Positions 15,535-24,907 of a stretch of DNA of 64,000 nt are shown here, piece after piece. The notes under the pieces were generated by a model. The model was not told the DNA's origin and did no database searches. It worked only from the letters and a program-made list of their open reading frames with translations. A program made the position numbers and the translations under genes. Source of the stretch: Vulcanimicrobiota bacterium (GTDB taxonomy: Bacteria > Vulcanimicrobiota > Vulcanimicrobiia > Vulcanimicrobiales > Vulcanimicrobiaceae); NCBI GenBank assembly GCA_003161435.1, contig PMOS01000008.1:62001-126000 (forward strand). Direction: 5' to 3'. The number at the start of each line of letters is the position of its first letter. The stretch's first letter is position 1.

Positions 15535-16401
15535 TCAACTTCGCTGCACGAGCGAGATGCCGGCGGCAATCGCCGCGAGCCCCCCGAGGTCGCGCACGCC
15601 GACCGGTTCGTGCAGGAGCAGCGCCGCGAGTCCGAGCCCGAACACCGGCGTGAGAAAGTAGTACGCGCTCACGCGCGAGGCCTCGCCGTGGGTGAGCAGC
15701 CAGAACCACAACAGCGACGCGCCGATCGACATCACCAGCACGACGTACCAGAACGACGCGACCAGTTCCCACGACCAGCGCACCTGCGGCGCGCCCTCGA
15801 AGACGATCGCCAGCGGCAGCAGCACGATCCCGGCCGCGAAGAGCTGCAGCGCGTTGACCGCGCGCAGGTCGAGGCCGGCGCAGAACTTCTTGAACACGAT
15901 CGTCGCTGCGACTCCGCCCAGCACGCCGGCGAACGCCAGCGCCACGTCGGCCGGCTGTGCGGTGCCCGTTCCGGTGCGCAACAGCATGATCCACACGACG
16001 CCGCCGAAACCCAGCAACAGCCCGAGGATCTTCCCGGGCGTGAGCGGTTCGCGCAGCAGCCACGGGGCGACCAGCGCCAGCGTCAGCGGATTGGTCGATG
16101 CGACGATCGCACCGACGCCCGAAGCGAGATGCCGCAACGCGATGTAGGTGCAGCCCAAGTAGATCGCGTTGCCAAGGATGCCCAGCGCGGCGACCGCAAT
16201 CCAGTCCTTGCGCGAACGCGGCAACACCGCGCCGAGCAAACGCGCGACGATCAGCGCCAGCAGCCCGGCGACCGCGAACCGCACCACCAAAAACCACAGC
16301 GGCGGTGCGCCGAGCACGCCGACTTTGCTGGGGACGAACGCCGACGCCCACAAGAAGATGTAGAACAGCGCTCCCGCGACGCCCAGGGCTCGGCCTTTCA
16401 C
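15535..16401 (-). CDS. EamA-family (DMT superfamily) transporter
   Basis: A 288-residue membrane protein with ten hydrophobic helices in two repeated EamA halves. The first half has WASAFVPSKVG and PLWFLVVRFAVAG, and GAIVASTNPLTLALVAPWLLRE ends it. The second half carries YYFLTPVFGLGLAALLLHEPV. Such proteins export amino acids or other small metabolites, and the substrate is unknown. GTG at 16401 is preferred because an upstream start would run deep into etfA and add an Arg/Ser-rich stretch foreign to the family. It lies 16 bases after etfA on the same strand and may be co-transcribed with it. Confidence 0.85.
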   Translation of the reverse strand: MKGRALGVAGALFYIFLWASAFVPSKVGVLGAPPLWFLVVRFAVAGLLALIVARLLGAVLPRSRKDWIAVAALGILGNAIYLGCTYIALRHLASGVGAIVASTNPLTLALVAPWLLREPLTPGKILGLLLGFGGVVWIMLLRTGTGTAQPADVALAFAGVLGGVAATIVFKKFCAGLDLRAVNALQLFAAGIVLLPLAIVFEGAPQVRWSWELVASFWYVVLVMSIGASLLWFWLLTHGEASRVSAYYFLTPVFGLGLAALLLHEPVGVRDLGGLAAIAAGISLVQRS

Positions 16402-16417
16402 CCCGTTCGAGCCGGTG

Positions 16418-17398
16418 CTACGCCGAACGGTTTGCTTCGACGAGCCTGGTGAGCTCCGTTGCGACCTCGAGCGCGTTGGCGACGACGAGCATGTCGGCGA
16501 ACTCGCCGATCGGGGCGCCGGCGTCGGTGTTGACCGCAACGATCGTCCCGGACGTCGACATCCCGACTTTGTGCTGGATCGCGCCCGAGATTCCGAACGC
16601 GATGTACAGCCGCGGCGAGACCGTCTTGCCGGTCTGACCGATCTGCATGCTGTACGGAACCCAGCCCGCGTCGGCGACCGCGCGCGTCGCGCCGACCGCG
16701 CCGCCGAACGCCTTCGCGAGCGGCTTGAGAACGCTGTCGAAGGGTTCGGCGCTCCCCAAGCCGCGGCCGCCGCTGATGATGACCGCGGCTTCCTCCAGCC
16801 CGATCTCGGCGGCCGCTTCCTCGACGTGGCTCTCGATCTTCACCACGTACGTCTTGCCGGCGGGCTTGGCGATCGGCTGCACCGTTGCACCGGCGCCACC
16901 GGCTTCGGCGGCGAACGCGTTCGGTCGCACCGTCACGACGCCGTACTCGGTGTTCTTGAACGCAGAACTCGTGATGAACGCTCCGCCCAGTTTGGGCGCG
17001 ACGCAGACGAGCTTGCCGTCCTCGAGCTTGAGGTCGGTGACGTCGGCCACGATCCCGGTCTTCAGTCGCGCCGCGACGCGGCTGCCGATGTCGCGCCCGT
17101 GCATCGTGTTCGGAACGAGGACGATCGACGAACCCAACTCGCGCGCCAGCGCCTCGACGTAGTCGACTTCGGGCTCGGCCAAGTACGTGTCGACGTCGGC
17201 GTCGTCGTTCACGTGCACGACGTCGAGCGGATAGCCTTTGAGCTGCTCGGCGAGCGCGGGCGCGCCGCCGCCGAGCACGACCGCGTGAGCTTTGCCGCCC
17301 AGCATGTCGGCGACCTTACGTGCTTCGGTCGCGAGCTCGAAGGTGACCTTGCGCGTGTGCCCGCCGCGCTGTTCGACGAAGATGATGACGTCGGACAT
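16418..17398 (-). CDS. etfA: Electron transfer flavoprotein alpha subunit
   Basis: A 326-residue EtfA, the FAD-binding subunit of the heterodimer that takes electrons from acyl-CoA and other dehydrogenases. The N-terminal domain begins SDVIIFVEQRGGHTRKV. The C-terminal FAD domain has the family signature SGGRGLGSAEPF, GATRAVADAGWVP, QIGQTGKTVSPRLYIAFGIS and a GMSTSGTIVAVNTD segment. It starts one base into the etfB stop (TGATG), so the two are translationally coupled. No ETF:quinone oxidoreductase is in the window. Confidence 0.96.
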   Translation of the reverse strand: MSDVIIFVEQRGGHTRKVTFELATEARKVADMLGGKAHAVVLGGGAPALAEQLKGYPLDVVHVNDDADVDTYLAEPEVDYVEALARELGSSIVLVPNTMHGRDIGSRVAARLKTGIVADVTDLKLEDGKLVCVAPKLGGAFITSSAFKNTEYGVVTVRPNAFAAEAGGAGATVQPIAKPAGKTYVVKIESHVEEAAAEIGLEEAAVIISGGRGLGSAEPFDSVLKPLAKAFGGAVGATRAVADAGWVPYSMQIGQTGKTVSPRLYIAFGISGAIQHKVGMSTSGTIVAVNTDAGAPIGEFADMLVVANALEVATELTRLVEANRSA

Positions 17399-18186
17399 CA
17401 GACGAGCTTTCTTTCTTTGAGATAATCGAAGATGACGCGGGCACCTTGCGCGGAGTCGTCGGGTTTGACGACCTGCCCTTTGCCGCGCCCGGCCGGCGGC
17501 GCGAACGACAGCAGCTCCGTCTTGGCATTCGCTGCACCCGCCGCGCCGGCGACGTCGAGTTCGGCGACGGTGAAGGTGGTGATCGGCTTTTTCTTCGCGC
17601 CCATGATGCCTTTGAGCGAGGGGTAGCGCGGTTCGCCGACGGCCATGGTGACGCTGATGAGCGCCGGCAGCGGTCCGTTCACGACCTGATAGCCGTTGTC
17701 GGTTTCGCACTGCACTTTGAGCGACCCCTGCGCCGACTCGATGTGGCGCACGTTGGCGATCCCCGGCACGCCGAGATCTTCGGCCAGCGCGCCCGGAACC
17801 GCGCCGGTGGTGCCGTCGTCGGAGAGCCCGCCGCAGATGATCAAGTCGAAGCCGATCTTGCGCAGCGCCGCGCCGAGCACGACGCCCGTTCCCCAGGCGT
17901 CGGTCCCTTCGAGCGCGGCGTCGCTGATCAAATACGCGTCATCCGCGCCCATCGCGAGCGCGCGCCGAATCGTCTCTTTCCCGTTCTCGGGATACATGCT
18001 CACGACGGTGACGGTCGTATCGGCACCGAGTTGCTCCTTGAGCCGGAGCGCCGCCTCGAGCGCGTACTCGTCGTACGGATTCATCACCAAGTTCATCCCG
18101 GTGCGAACCAGACGCTTCGTCGCCGCGTCGATCTTCTTCTCGGCGGTCGTGTCGGGAACGATCTTGACGGTGACGGCGATCTTCAT
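17398..18186 (-). CDS. etfB: Electron transfer flavoprotein beta subunit
   Basis: A 262-residue EtfB, which binds AMP and docks with partner dehydrogenases. Signatures include MKIAVTVKIVPDT, MNPYDEYALEAALRLKE, VTVVSMYPENGKETIRRALAMGAD and the ETF-beta pattern near residues 150-200 (ETDNGYQVVNGPLPALISVT). ATG at 18186 places the conserved K-I-A-V at the N-terminus; an upstream in-frame start adds unconserved residues. It heads the etfBA pair. The 101-base gap to the cox genes contains its likely promoter. Confidence 0.96.
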   Translation of the reverse strand: MKIAVTVKIVPDTTAEKKIDAATKRLVRTGMNLVMNPYDEYALEAALRLKEQLGADTTVTVVSMYPENGKETIRRALAMGADDAYLISDAALEGTDAWGTGVVLGAALRKIGFDLIICGGLSDDGTTGAVPGALAEDLGVPGIANVRHIESAQGSLKVQCETDNGYQVVNGPLPALISVTMAVGEPRYPSLKGIMGAKKKPITTFTVAELDVAGAAGAANAKTELLSFAPPAGRGKGQVVKPDDSAQGARVIFDYLKERKLV

Positions 18187-18287
18187 CGCGCGGCCTGCGC
18201 TGCGAATCGGGAAAAACAATTCATCGTATGTATGGTCACGGGCGGCAGACCCCGTTTTCTACCGTCCCCCGCGGGACCTTCCGCACC

Positions 18288-18728
18288 CTACACGAGCTTG
18301 GCCAGGTTGGCGGCGAACGCCGCGATCGTCTTTTGCGCGACCCCTTCGATGAGACGTCCGCCGACCGTCGCGACGATGCCACTGATCTGCGCGTCGGTGT
18401 GGATCGCGACGTGGGTCTTCCCATCGTGCTCGGTTGCTTTCGACTCGACCGACGCGGTGACGCCGCCGCGGCCGCGCGTCTCATCGCCCTTGACCGTGAA
18501 CCGCGCCGTGTGGCCGGCGTCGTCGATCTCGTCGACGGTGATCACGGCGCGATAACTCACCTCGACCGGTCCGACCTTGATCGAGGCGCGCGCACGGTAC
18601 GTACGGTCGTCGACGACCTCGGTGATCTCGGCCCGCGGGATGCACGTCGCGACCCGCGGGATGTCTTTGAGGACCGGCCAAACGCGGTCGATCGGAGCGT
18701 CGACGTCGAATCCGTCGTCGATCGTCAT
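18288..18728 (-). CDS. coxG: CoxG-like SRPBCC protein (CO dehydrogenase subunit G family)
   Basis: The 146-residue protein has the helix-grip fold pattern of the CoxG family: GFDVDAPIDRVWPVLKDIPRVA, the CIPRAEITEV strand, VGPVEVSYRAVITV and a long C-terminal helix. CoxG proteins are found with molybdenum hydroxylases and help membrane attachment or maturation of the enzyme. The gene is the last of a five-gene minus-strand run and overlaps the XdhC-like gene by 4 bases. It lacks the long hydrophobic C-terminal anchor of some CoxG proteins, so it is probably cytoplasmic. Confidence 0.85.
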   Translation of the reverse strand: MTIDDGFDVDAPIDRVWPVLKDIPRVATCIPRAEITEVVDDRTYRARASIKVGPVEVSYRAVITVDEIDDAGHTARFTVKGDETRGRGGVTASVESKATEHDGKTHVAIHTDAQISGIVATVGGRLIEGVAQKTIAAFAANLAKLV

Positions 18729-19519
18729 GAGGTAGAAACCACGCTGCGATCGTTGTGCACCGGCAACGTGCCGTCGCTCAAGCGGCCGCCGCGCCGCCGT
18801 TCGCGCAACGCGACAATCTCGGCGGCGATCGAGATCGCCGTCTCTTCGGGCGTGCGCGCGCCGATGTCCAAACCGATCGGCGCGCTGACTCGGCCCAGGT
18901 CAGCCTCGGAAACGCCCGCGCTGCGCAGCGCATCGATGCGATTCGCGTGCGTGCGACGGCTCCCCATGGCGCCGATGTAGCCGGCGTCGGTGCGCAGCGC
19001 GACCTGCAGCAGCGGGATGTCGAACTTGACGTCGTGGGTGAGCACGATCAGCGCCGTGCGGTAATCGACCGGCGCCTGCGACAGGAATTCGTCGGGCCAC
19101 GCCACGACGACGTCGTCGGCGTCGGGGATCCGTTGTTTGGTCGCGAAGATCGGCCGCGCGTCGATCACCGTGACGTGATAGCCCAGATACTTTCCGATGC
19201 GGGCCATTGCGCGCGAGAAGTCGATCGCACCGAACACGTACATCGCGGGCTTGGGCGCATAGGCGGCGATGAACAGGCGCACCTCGACGCCGACCGGTTC
19301 GCCGTCCTCGCCGAAGGTGCGCATCGCGGTTTCGCCGACCGCCAGCAGCGCGCGCGCCTCACCCGCCGCGGCGACGTTCAGCCCCGGCGTGCCGAGATCG
19401 CCCAACACCTCATCCTCGAAGACGAGCAGCTTCGCGCCGGACTGCGCGCCGTCGATTCGCGTGACGAGCGCGACCGGTGTCTCGGCGCGCAGCGCCGCGG
19501 CGAGGCGTTCGAAGATCAC
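18725..19519 (-). CDS. XdhC/CoxF-family molybdenum-cofactor insertion protein (C-terminal type)
   Basis: This 264-residue protein has an N-terminal region and an XdhC Rossmann domain (MYVFGAIDFSRAMARIGKYLG, VTVIDARPIFAT, LIVLTHDVKFDIPLLQVAL). The conserved GAMGSRRTHANRIDAL and APIGLDIGARTPEETAISI motifs are clear. XdhC proteins bind the Mo cofactor, assist its sulfuration and hand it to xanthine-dehydrogenase-family enzymes, here presumably CoxL. The N-terminal Cys domain is encoded by the preceding gene, so the classic XdhC is split into two polypeptides, as in CoxI/CoxF pairs. Confidence 0.88.
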   Translation of the reverse strand: MIFERLAAALRAETPVALVTRIDGAQSGAKLLVFEDEVLGDLGTPGLNVAAAGEARALLAVGETAMRTFGEDGEPVGVEVRLFIAAYAPKPAMYVFGAIDFSRAMARIGKYLGYHVTVIDARPIFATKQRIPDADDVVVAWPDEFLSQAPVDYRTALIVLTHDVKFDIPLLQVALRTDAGYIGAMGSRRTHANRIDALRSAGVSEADLGRVSAPIGLDIGARTPEETAISIAAEIVALRERRRGGRLSDGTLPVHNDRSVVSTS

Positions 19520-19830
19520 CAGTCGAGCCGCTCGACGAACACGTGGATCGTGCCGCCGCAGGTCAACCCGACCGAGATCGCGTCGGCGTCGCTGATCCCG
19601 TAGGTGACCAGCCGCGGCCGGCCGGTGGCGATCGCGTCCTGACCCTCTTCATAGACCGCCGATTCGACGCAGCCGCCGCTGACCGAGCCCGCTACGTCGC
19701 CACGCTCGTTGACGGCTAGCATGGCACCCGGATCGCGCGGTGCCGACTTCTCGACCCCGACTACCGTCGCGACCGCTACGCGTTGGCCTTCGCGCCGCCA
19801 GCGCTCCACCGTGTCGAGGACGTCGATCAT
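19516..19830 (-). CDS. XdhC/CoxI N-terminal domain protein
   Basis: A 104-residue protein equal to the first domain of XdhC/CoxI: VATVVGVEKSAPRDPGAMLAV, the cysteine motif GSVSGGCVESAVYEE and the C-terminal LTCGGTIHVFVERL. Conserved Cys residues lie in both motifs and are thought to participate in Mo-cofactor handling. ATG at 19830 is chosen because the conserved domain begins there; the frame upstream overlaps the CoxE-like gene. Starts and stops overlap the neighbours by 4 bases on both sides. Confidence 0.87.
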   Translation of the reverse strand: MIDVLDTVERWRREGQRVAVATVVGVEKSAPRDPGAMLAVNERGDVAGSVSGGCVESAVYEEGQDAIATGRPRLVTYGISDADAISVGLTCGGTIHVFVERLDW

Positions 19831-20912
19831 CCAAGTCTCCCTTCGATGGCGTCGGCCACCGCTTCCAGCGTTCGCAGGTTGTGACCCGACAAGAACGCGT
19901 CGAGATACGGTAGCGCCGCCGCCATCCCCCTCGCCAGCGGCTCGTAAGCCGCGTGGCGCTTGTGCGGGTTGACCCAGACGATGCGCCGGGTCAGTCGCCG
20001 CAGCCGTGCCATCTCGGCGCCGACCAACGCCGGATCCTCTCGTTCCCAACCGTCCGAGAGGATCACGACGGTCCCGCCGCGAGCGGCTCCGCGGACGGCG
20101 TACCGGTCGTTGAAGGTGCGCAAGGCCGCGCCGATCCGCGTCCCGCCGCCGTAATCGCGCACTGTCTGGGCGATCGCGCTCATCAACCGGTCGTCACCGG
20201 CCCGCTTCAACAACGGCGTGAGGTCGGTGAGCCGGGTGGCGAACGCGAACGCGCTGACGGCCGGCCGCGCGGCCGCGGTGACGCGCGCGTACTGGACGAG
20301 CGCCCGCGCGAACGGTGTCATCGAGCCCGAGACGTCGAGCACGAACGCGACCGGACGAAGGCGCAGCCGGCGGCGCGTCGTGCGTCGCCGGGCGAGCTCA
20401 CCCGCGGTGCGCGCGGCGCTCTGCAGCGTGCGGCGGAAGTCGAACCGATCGCCGTGCTGGTCGGCACGCCGGCGCCGCGAGGCGCGCAGCTCGGCGGCGG
20501 TCCGAACCCGCTCGATCAACCGCATCATGGCGGCGCGCTCGGCTTCGTCGAGATCCTCGAACGCCTTGTCGCTGAGGCGGTCCTGGCTCGACGCGGCGAT
20601 CCACAGGATCGGCGCTTTGTCGGCGAGTTCCGGGCCGGCGGGGCGGTCCGACGGTGGCGGCGGGATCGTCTCCCGTTTGGGGGCGTTCGGGGCGGGGCGC
20701 GGCGGTGCGTCGACCGTACGGACGAGCCGGCGCAGCGCGTCGGCGTCGTCGATCGCTCCGAAGAACTCCAAGAACGCTGCCTGGAACGCGTCGAGGTCGT
20801 CGATGCTCGGCAGCATCGCGGCGCGCGCGCGCCAGTAGACCCCGGCGCTCGACGCGGTGGGCAGCACGCGCAGGACCTCCGCGAACGTCTGCGCGCGCCT
20901 GGTCCCGGCCAC
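19827..20912 (-). CDS. coxE: CoxE-like von Willebrand factor A domain protein
   Basis: The 361-residue product has an Arg-rich middle section and a C-terminal VWA domain with the MIDAS motif DVSGSM, a downstream Thr (GGGTRIGAAL) and Asp (ILSDGWERED). CoxE works with the MoxR-type ATPase CoxD to mature the bimetallic or sulfurated Mo site of CO dehydrogenases. GTG at 20912 is the only standard start. However, a CoxE-like N-terminal stretch (LDEATLAAGFDRALAARG) continues upstream in frame to a CTG at 20987, just after the moxR stop. The true start may therefore be non-standard, and the junction has been altered by a dispersed repeat. Confidence 0.82.
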   Translation of the reverse strand: MAGTRRAQTFAEVLRVLPTASSAGVYWRARAAMLPSIDDLDAFQAAFLEFFGAIDDADALRRLVRTVDAPPRPAPNAPKRETIPPPPSDRPAGPELADKAPILWIAASSQDRLSDKAFEDLDEAERAAMMRLIERVRTAAELRASRRRRADQHGDRFDFRRTLQSAARTAGELARRRTTRRRLRLRPVAFVLDVSGSMTPFARALVQYARVTAAARPAVSAFAFATRLTDLTPLLKRAGDDRLMSAIAQTVRDYGGGTRIGAALRTFNDRYAVRGAARGGTVVILSDGWEREDPALVGAEMARLRRLTRRIVWVNPHKRHAAYEPLARGMAAALPYLDAFLSGHNLRTLEAVADAIEGRLG

Positions 20913-20988
20913 GACACCGCGCGCGGCGAGCGCGCGATCGAAGCCCGCCGCGAGCGTGGCTTCGTCGAGACCGTTCGCGCCGCGCAGT

Positions 20989-21903
20989 TTACCCTGAGCC
21001 TGTCGAAGGGCCGCGCGCGGCGGCGACGATCGCCGCCGCCGAGGCGCGCGCGAGGTCGATATCCTCCGGGTACTTGAGCACGCTGCCCAGCGATGGTTCG
21101 AAGACCTCCGTTTCGAGCCGCCGCGCGCCGAGCAGCCCGAGCGTTTGCGTCCAGTCCAGCGACTCGGCGATCCCCGGCGCCTTGCGCAGCCCGCGCTCGC
21201 GCAGGTTCGCGGCGGCGCGGGCGACGTCGCCGGCCAGCTCCGGCGCGACGTCCGGCAGGTGCAAGCGGATGATCTCGATCTCGCGCTCGACGGTCGGGTG
21301 CCCGATCCAATGATAGAAGCAACGCCGCTTGAGCGCGTCGTGCAGGTCGCGGGTGCGGTTCGAGGTGAGCACGACGATCGGCGGGTGGGTCGCAGCGATC
21401 GTCCCGCGCTCGGGGATCGAGATCGCGAAGTCGGCCAGAAACTCGAGCAGGAACGCCTCGAACTCGTCGTCGGCGCGGTCGATTTCGTCGATCAGCAGCA
21501 CGATTCCGCGCTCGCGCGTCGCGCCGAGCGCCGCGAGCAGCGGCCGGCGGATGAGAAACTCGTCGCCGTAGAGGTCGGGTATGCGCCGCGCTTCGTCAGC
21601 TCCCGGACGTTCCGATGCTTCGGCAGTGCGAATCGCCAGCAGTTGTTTCCCGTAGTTCCAGTCGTACGCCGCAGCGGCGAGATCGAGCCCCTCGTAGCAC
21701 TGGAGCCGTAGCAACTGCGCGCCGAAGACCGCCGCCAGCGCGCGCGCCGCATCGGTTTTGCCGACCCCGGCGTCTCCTTCGAGCAAGATCGCACGGCCCA
21801 AGCTGACGCCGCACGCCAAGGCGGTTGCCAGCCCGGCGTCGGCGACGTAACCGACGCCCAGCAGCCCCTGCCGGAGATCGTCCACGTCGACGGGTTGCGG
21901 CAT
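20989..21903 (-). CDS. MoxR-family AAA+ ATPase (CoxD-like)
   Basis: A 304-residue MoxR ATPase with Walker A GDAGVGKT, Walker [11 protein letters not shown], sensor-1 [15 protein letters not shown] and an arginine finger region RRCFYHW. In cox clusters this ATPase pairs with the VWA protein to finish the active site. ATG at 21903 is preferred, giving MPQPVDVDD; an in-frame start at 21975 would cover the divergent promoter region. The last residues (RGPSTGSG) and the TAA are encoded by a copy of a short dispersed repeat at 20992-21010, so the native C-terminus may have been replaced. It is divergently oriented to coxS with 83 bases between. Confidence 0.9.
   Translation of the reverse strand: MPQPVDVDDLRQGLLGVGYVADAGLATALACGVSLGRAILLEGDAGVGKTDAARALAAVFGAQLLRLQCYEGLDLAAAAYDWNYGKQLLAIRTAEASERPGADEARRIPDLYGDEFLIRRPLLAALGATRERGIVLLIDEIDRADDEFEAFLLEFLADFAISIPERGTIAATHPPIVVLTSNRTRDLHDALKRRCFYHWIGHPTVEREIEIIRLHLPDVAPELAGDVARAAANLRERGLRKAPGIAESLDWTQTLGLLGARRLETEVFEPSLGSVLKYPEDIDLARASAAAIVAAARGPSTGSG
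20992..21010 (+). repeat. Dispersed repeat copy at the moxR/coxE junction
   Basis: CCCTGAGCCTGTCGAAGGG. The same element recurs at 25876, 47763 and 59652. It lies within the coding end of moxR. Confidence 0.75.
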
Positions 21904-21986
21904 GGCGCTGGCCGTTCTGGAAACGGCAAGGAGATTCCGGCGTCGCATCGGTAGCTCTGGGTCCCAGGTCGTCACGGAGTCGCTTC

Positions 21987-22562
21987 ATGCAGATCGATCT
22001 CACGGTCAACGGGAAACGCGCTTCCCTCGATGTCGAGCCCCGATTGCTCCTCGCGCACGCGCTGCGCGACAGCCTGAACCTCACCGGAACGCACATCGGC
22101 TGCGACACGTCGAGCTGCGGTGCGTGTACCGTGCTGCTCGACGGAGTATCGGTGAAGAGCTGCACGGTCTTCGCCGTTCAGGCCGCCGGCCAGGAAGTGA
22201 CGACGATCGAGGGGATCGGTAACGCCGACTCGCTGCACGCGATGCAGGAGGCGTTCTGGTCGTCGCACGGATTGCAGTGCGGCTATTGCACGACCGGGAT
22301 GATCGTCAGCGCGGTCGACCTGCTCCGCCGCAACCCGGACCCGAGCGACGACGAGATCCGGTCCGGCTTAGAAGGAAATCTCTGCCGCTGCACGGGCTAC
22401 GAGAATATCGTGAAGTCCGTACGCGCGGCGGCGAAGGCGATGCGCGACGGAACGGATCGCCACAGCGTACGAGAGCTGATGCCGCTGCATCCGCCGGCGG
22501 TCGACCCGCCGCCCTCGGGCGAGGGGATCATCCCCAAGCAGTTCCAGGAAGCGAACGCGTAA
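21987..22562 (+). CDS. coxS: Aerobic CO dehydrogenase-type small (2x[2Fe-2S]) subunit
   Basis: A 191-residue iron-sulfur subunit. The plant-type ferredoxin cluster uses [18 protein letters not shown] and a further Cys in VKSCTVF. The second cluster uses [10 protein letters not shown] and [13 protein letters not shown]. It transfers electrons from the Mo site in CoxL to FAD in CoxM. The C-terminus carries a Pro-rich extension of about 30 residues ([14 protein letters not shown]) beyond the usual end. ATG at 21987 is chosen for the [10 protein letters not shown] start. Its stop overlaps coxL as TAATG. Confidence 0.95.
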   Translation: MQIDLTVNGKRASLDVEPRLLLAHALRDSLNLTGTHIGCDTSSCGACTVLLDGVSVKSCTVFAVQAAGQEVTTIEGIGNADSLHAMQEAFWSSHGLQCGYCTTGMIVSAVDLLRRNPDPSDDEIRSGLEGNLCRCTGYENIVKSVRAAAKAMRDGTDRHSVRELMPLHPPAVDPPPSGEGIIPKQFQEANA

Positions 22563-24907
22563 TGGCTTTCACCGCAATGGTCGGCGCGCGCATTCGGCGC
22601 CGCGAAGATCCCCGTCTCATCACCGGCCGCGCGACGTACGTCGACGACGTGCGCCAAGTCGGAACCGTCTACGCCGCGTTCGTGCGCAGCCCGCACGGTC
22701 ACGCCAAGATCGTCAGCATCGACACGTCGGCGGCCAAGGCCGATCCGCGCGTGCTCGCGGTGTACACGGGTGAAGATCTGCATCATGCGCACGGCGTCAA
22801 GTCGTCGCTGCCCGTCGCGCACAAGATGGCCGACCTCAAGACGCCGCCGCACTACATGCTGGCGCTCGACGAGGTCCGGGTCGTCGGCGACGCCGTCGCG
22901 ATCGTCGTCGCGACGACGGCGTACGCGGCGCGCGACGCGGTCGAGCTCATCGCGGTGGAGTACGAAGTGATGCCCGCCGTCACCGACGTCGAGAAGGCCG
23001 CGGCCGGTCCGCCGTACGTCCACGCGTCGCTCGGCACGAACATCGCGTTCACCATGCCGTTCGCGGCCGGCGACACCGACAAGGCGTTCGCCGAAGCGGA
23101 CGTCGTGGTCAAGCAACGCATCGTCAACCAGCGCGTCGCGCCGGTACCGATCGAGCCCCGCTCGATGGTCGCGAACTGGGACGCCGGGATGCAGCAGCTC
23201 ACGATCTACTCGGCAACGCAGATCCCGCATCTGTTGCGCACGCAGCTGGCCGTCGTCCTCGGGCTGCCCGAGAATCACATCCGGGCGATCGCGCCCGAAG
23301 TCGGCGGCGGGTTCGGCGCCAAGCTCAACGTCTACGCGGAGGAAGCGGTCGTGAGCTGGGTCGCGATGCAGCTCGAGTGCCCGGTGAAGTACATCGAGAC
23401 GCGCTCGGAGTGCTTCCAGGCGATGATCCACGGCCGCGACCAGATCGACGATCTCGAGATCGCCGCGAAGAGCGACGGGACGATCACCGGGATGCGGCTC
23501 AAGATCACCGCCAACCTCGGCGCGTACCATCAGCTGCTCACGCCGGTCGTCCCGACGCTGACCCTCTTGATGGCGCACGGCTGCTATCGCTTCGAGAACA
23601 TCAGCGCCGAGGTGGTCGGCGTCTTCACCAACACGATGTCGACCGACGCGTACCGCGGCGCAGGCCGGCCCGAGGCGACGTTCTTCATCGAACGCTCGAT
23701 CGACATGGTCGCGCAGCGGCTGGGGCTCGACCCGGCCGAGGTTCGCCGGAAGAACTTCATCGCCAAGACGTCGTTCCCGCACACCACGGCTACCGGCCTG
23801 ACGTACGATTCCGGCGACTACGAAACCACGATGGACAAGGCTCTCAAGATCGTGGACTACGCGGGATTGCGCAAGCGGCAGGAAGAGCTGCGCAAACAGG
23901 GCCGCTATCTCGGCATCGGGCTGTCGACGTACGTCGAAGTCTGCGGGATGGGCCCGTCCGCTGCAATGCCCGCCGCCGGCTGGGACTCGGCGACGATCCG
24001 CGTCGAGCCGACCGGCAGCATCACGGTGCTCACCGGGATCTCCCCGCACGGACAAGGCGAAGAGACGACGTTCGCGCAGATCGTCAGCGACGAGCTCGGC
24101 GTTCCGATCGATCAGGTGAGCGTGATCCACGGCGACACCGACAAGGTGCAGTACGGCGTGGGCACGTTCGGCTCGCGCGGTACGGCGGTCGGGGGCGCGG
24201 CACTTCAGCTCGCGATCCAGACGATCCAAGCCAAGGCGATCAAGATCGCCGCGCACCAATGGGAAGCCAATCCCGACGACCTCGAGTACCGTGACGGCAA
24301 GATCGGCATCAAAGGCGATCCGTCCAAGTCGATGACGACGCCCGAAGCCGGTTTCGCCGCGTTCATGGGCGACAATTTGCCGCCCGGGCTCGAGCCGGGT
24401 CTCGACGCGACGCGCCGCTTCGAGCCGCCCAACTTCGTGTTCCCGTTCGGCACGCACGTCTGCGTCGTCGAAGTCGACGCCAAGAGCGGCCAGGTCGAGG
24501 TCGTGCAGTACGTCGCGGTCGACGATTGCGGGCGTCTGTTGAACCCGATGATCGTCGAAGGGCAGATTCACGGCGGGATCGCGCAGGGTCTGGCGCAGGC
24601 GCTGTTCGAGGAAGTCGTCTACAGCGACGACGGCCAGCTCCTCACCGGGACGCTGATGGACTATGCGATCCCGCACGCCGAGCAAGTTCCGCACTACGAG
24701 CTCGACCACACGGTGACCGGCACGACCGTCAACCCGTTAGGCATCAAGGGCTGCGGCGAGGCGGGGACGATCGGTTCGACGCCCGCCGTGGCGAACGCCG
24801 TGATCGACGCGCTCGCGCCGTTCGGCGTGGTCCACATCGACATGCCGCTCAAACCCGAAAAGCTCTGGGCGGCGATGCAGCCGAAGTCGAACGGGAGCGT
24901 GCGATGA
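22562..24907 (+). CDS. coxL: Molybdopterin large subunit of the CO dehydrogenase/xanthine dehydrogenase family, form II
   Basis: A 781-residue catalytic subunit that would bind the molybdopterin-cytosine-dinucleotide Mo centre. It starts with the family's RREDPRLITGRATYVDD. Mo-cofactor contacts include GGGFGAKLNVYAEE, GISPHGQGEETTFAQI and the final GIKGCGEAGTIGSTPAVANA, whose Glu is the likely catalytic base. The active-site loop is AYRGAGR at residues 363-369. That is the form II signature; true form I CO dehydrogenases have AYXCSFR with the Cu-binding Cys. CO oxidation by form II enzymes is not established, and the substrate may be another small molecule. It sits between coxS and coxM with 1- and 4-base overlaps. 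Confidence 0.93.
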   Translation: MAFTAMVGARIRRREDPRLITGRATYVDDVRQVGTVYAAFVRSPHGHAKIVSIDTSAAKADPRVLAVYTGEDLHHAHGVKSSLPVAHKMADLKTPPHYMLALDEVRVVGDAVAIVVATTAYAARDAVELIAVEYEVMPAVTDVEKAAAGPPYVHASLGTNIAFTMPFAAGDTDKAFAEADVVVKQRIVNQRVAPVPIEPRSMVANWDAGMQQLTIYSATQIPHLLRTQLAVVLGLPENHIRAIAPEVGGGFGAKLNVYAEEAVVSWVAMQLECPVKYIETRSECFQAMIHGRDQIDDLEIAAKSDGTITGMRLKITANLGAYHQLLTPVVPTLTLLMAHGCYRFENISAEVVGVFTNTMSTDAYRGAGRPEATFFIERSIDMVAQRLGLDPAEVRRKNFIAKTSFPHTTATGLTYDSGDYETTMDKALKIVDYAGLRKRQEELRKQGRYLGIGLSTYVEVCGMGPSAAMPAAGWDSATIRVEPTGSITVLTGISPHGQGEETTFAQIVSDELGVPIDQVSVIHGDTDKVQYGVGTFGSRGTAVGGAALQLAIQTIQAKAIKIAAHQWEANPDDLEYRDGKIGIKGDPSKSMTTPEAGFAAFMGDNLPPGLEPGLDATRRFEPPNFVFPFGTHVCVVEVDAKSGQVEVVQYVAVDDCGRLLNPMIVEGQIHGGIAQGLAQALFEEVVYSDDGQLLTGTLMDYAIPHAEQVPHYELDHTVTGTTVNPLGIKGCGEAGTIGSTPAVANAVIDALAPFGVVHIDMPLKPEKLWAAMQPKSNGSVR

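Noticed and set aside
22562-24907. Calling the cluster a genuine CO dehydrogenase
   Set aside because: The active-site loop is AYRGAGR (form II); the Cu-binding Cys loop of form I enzymes is missing, so I keep the substrate open.
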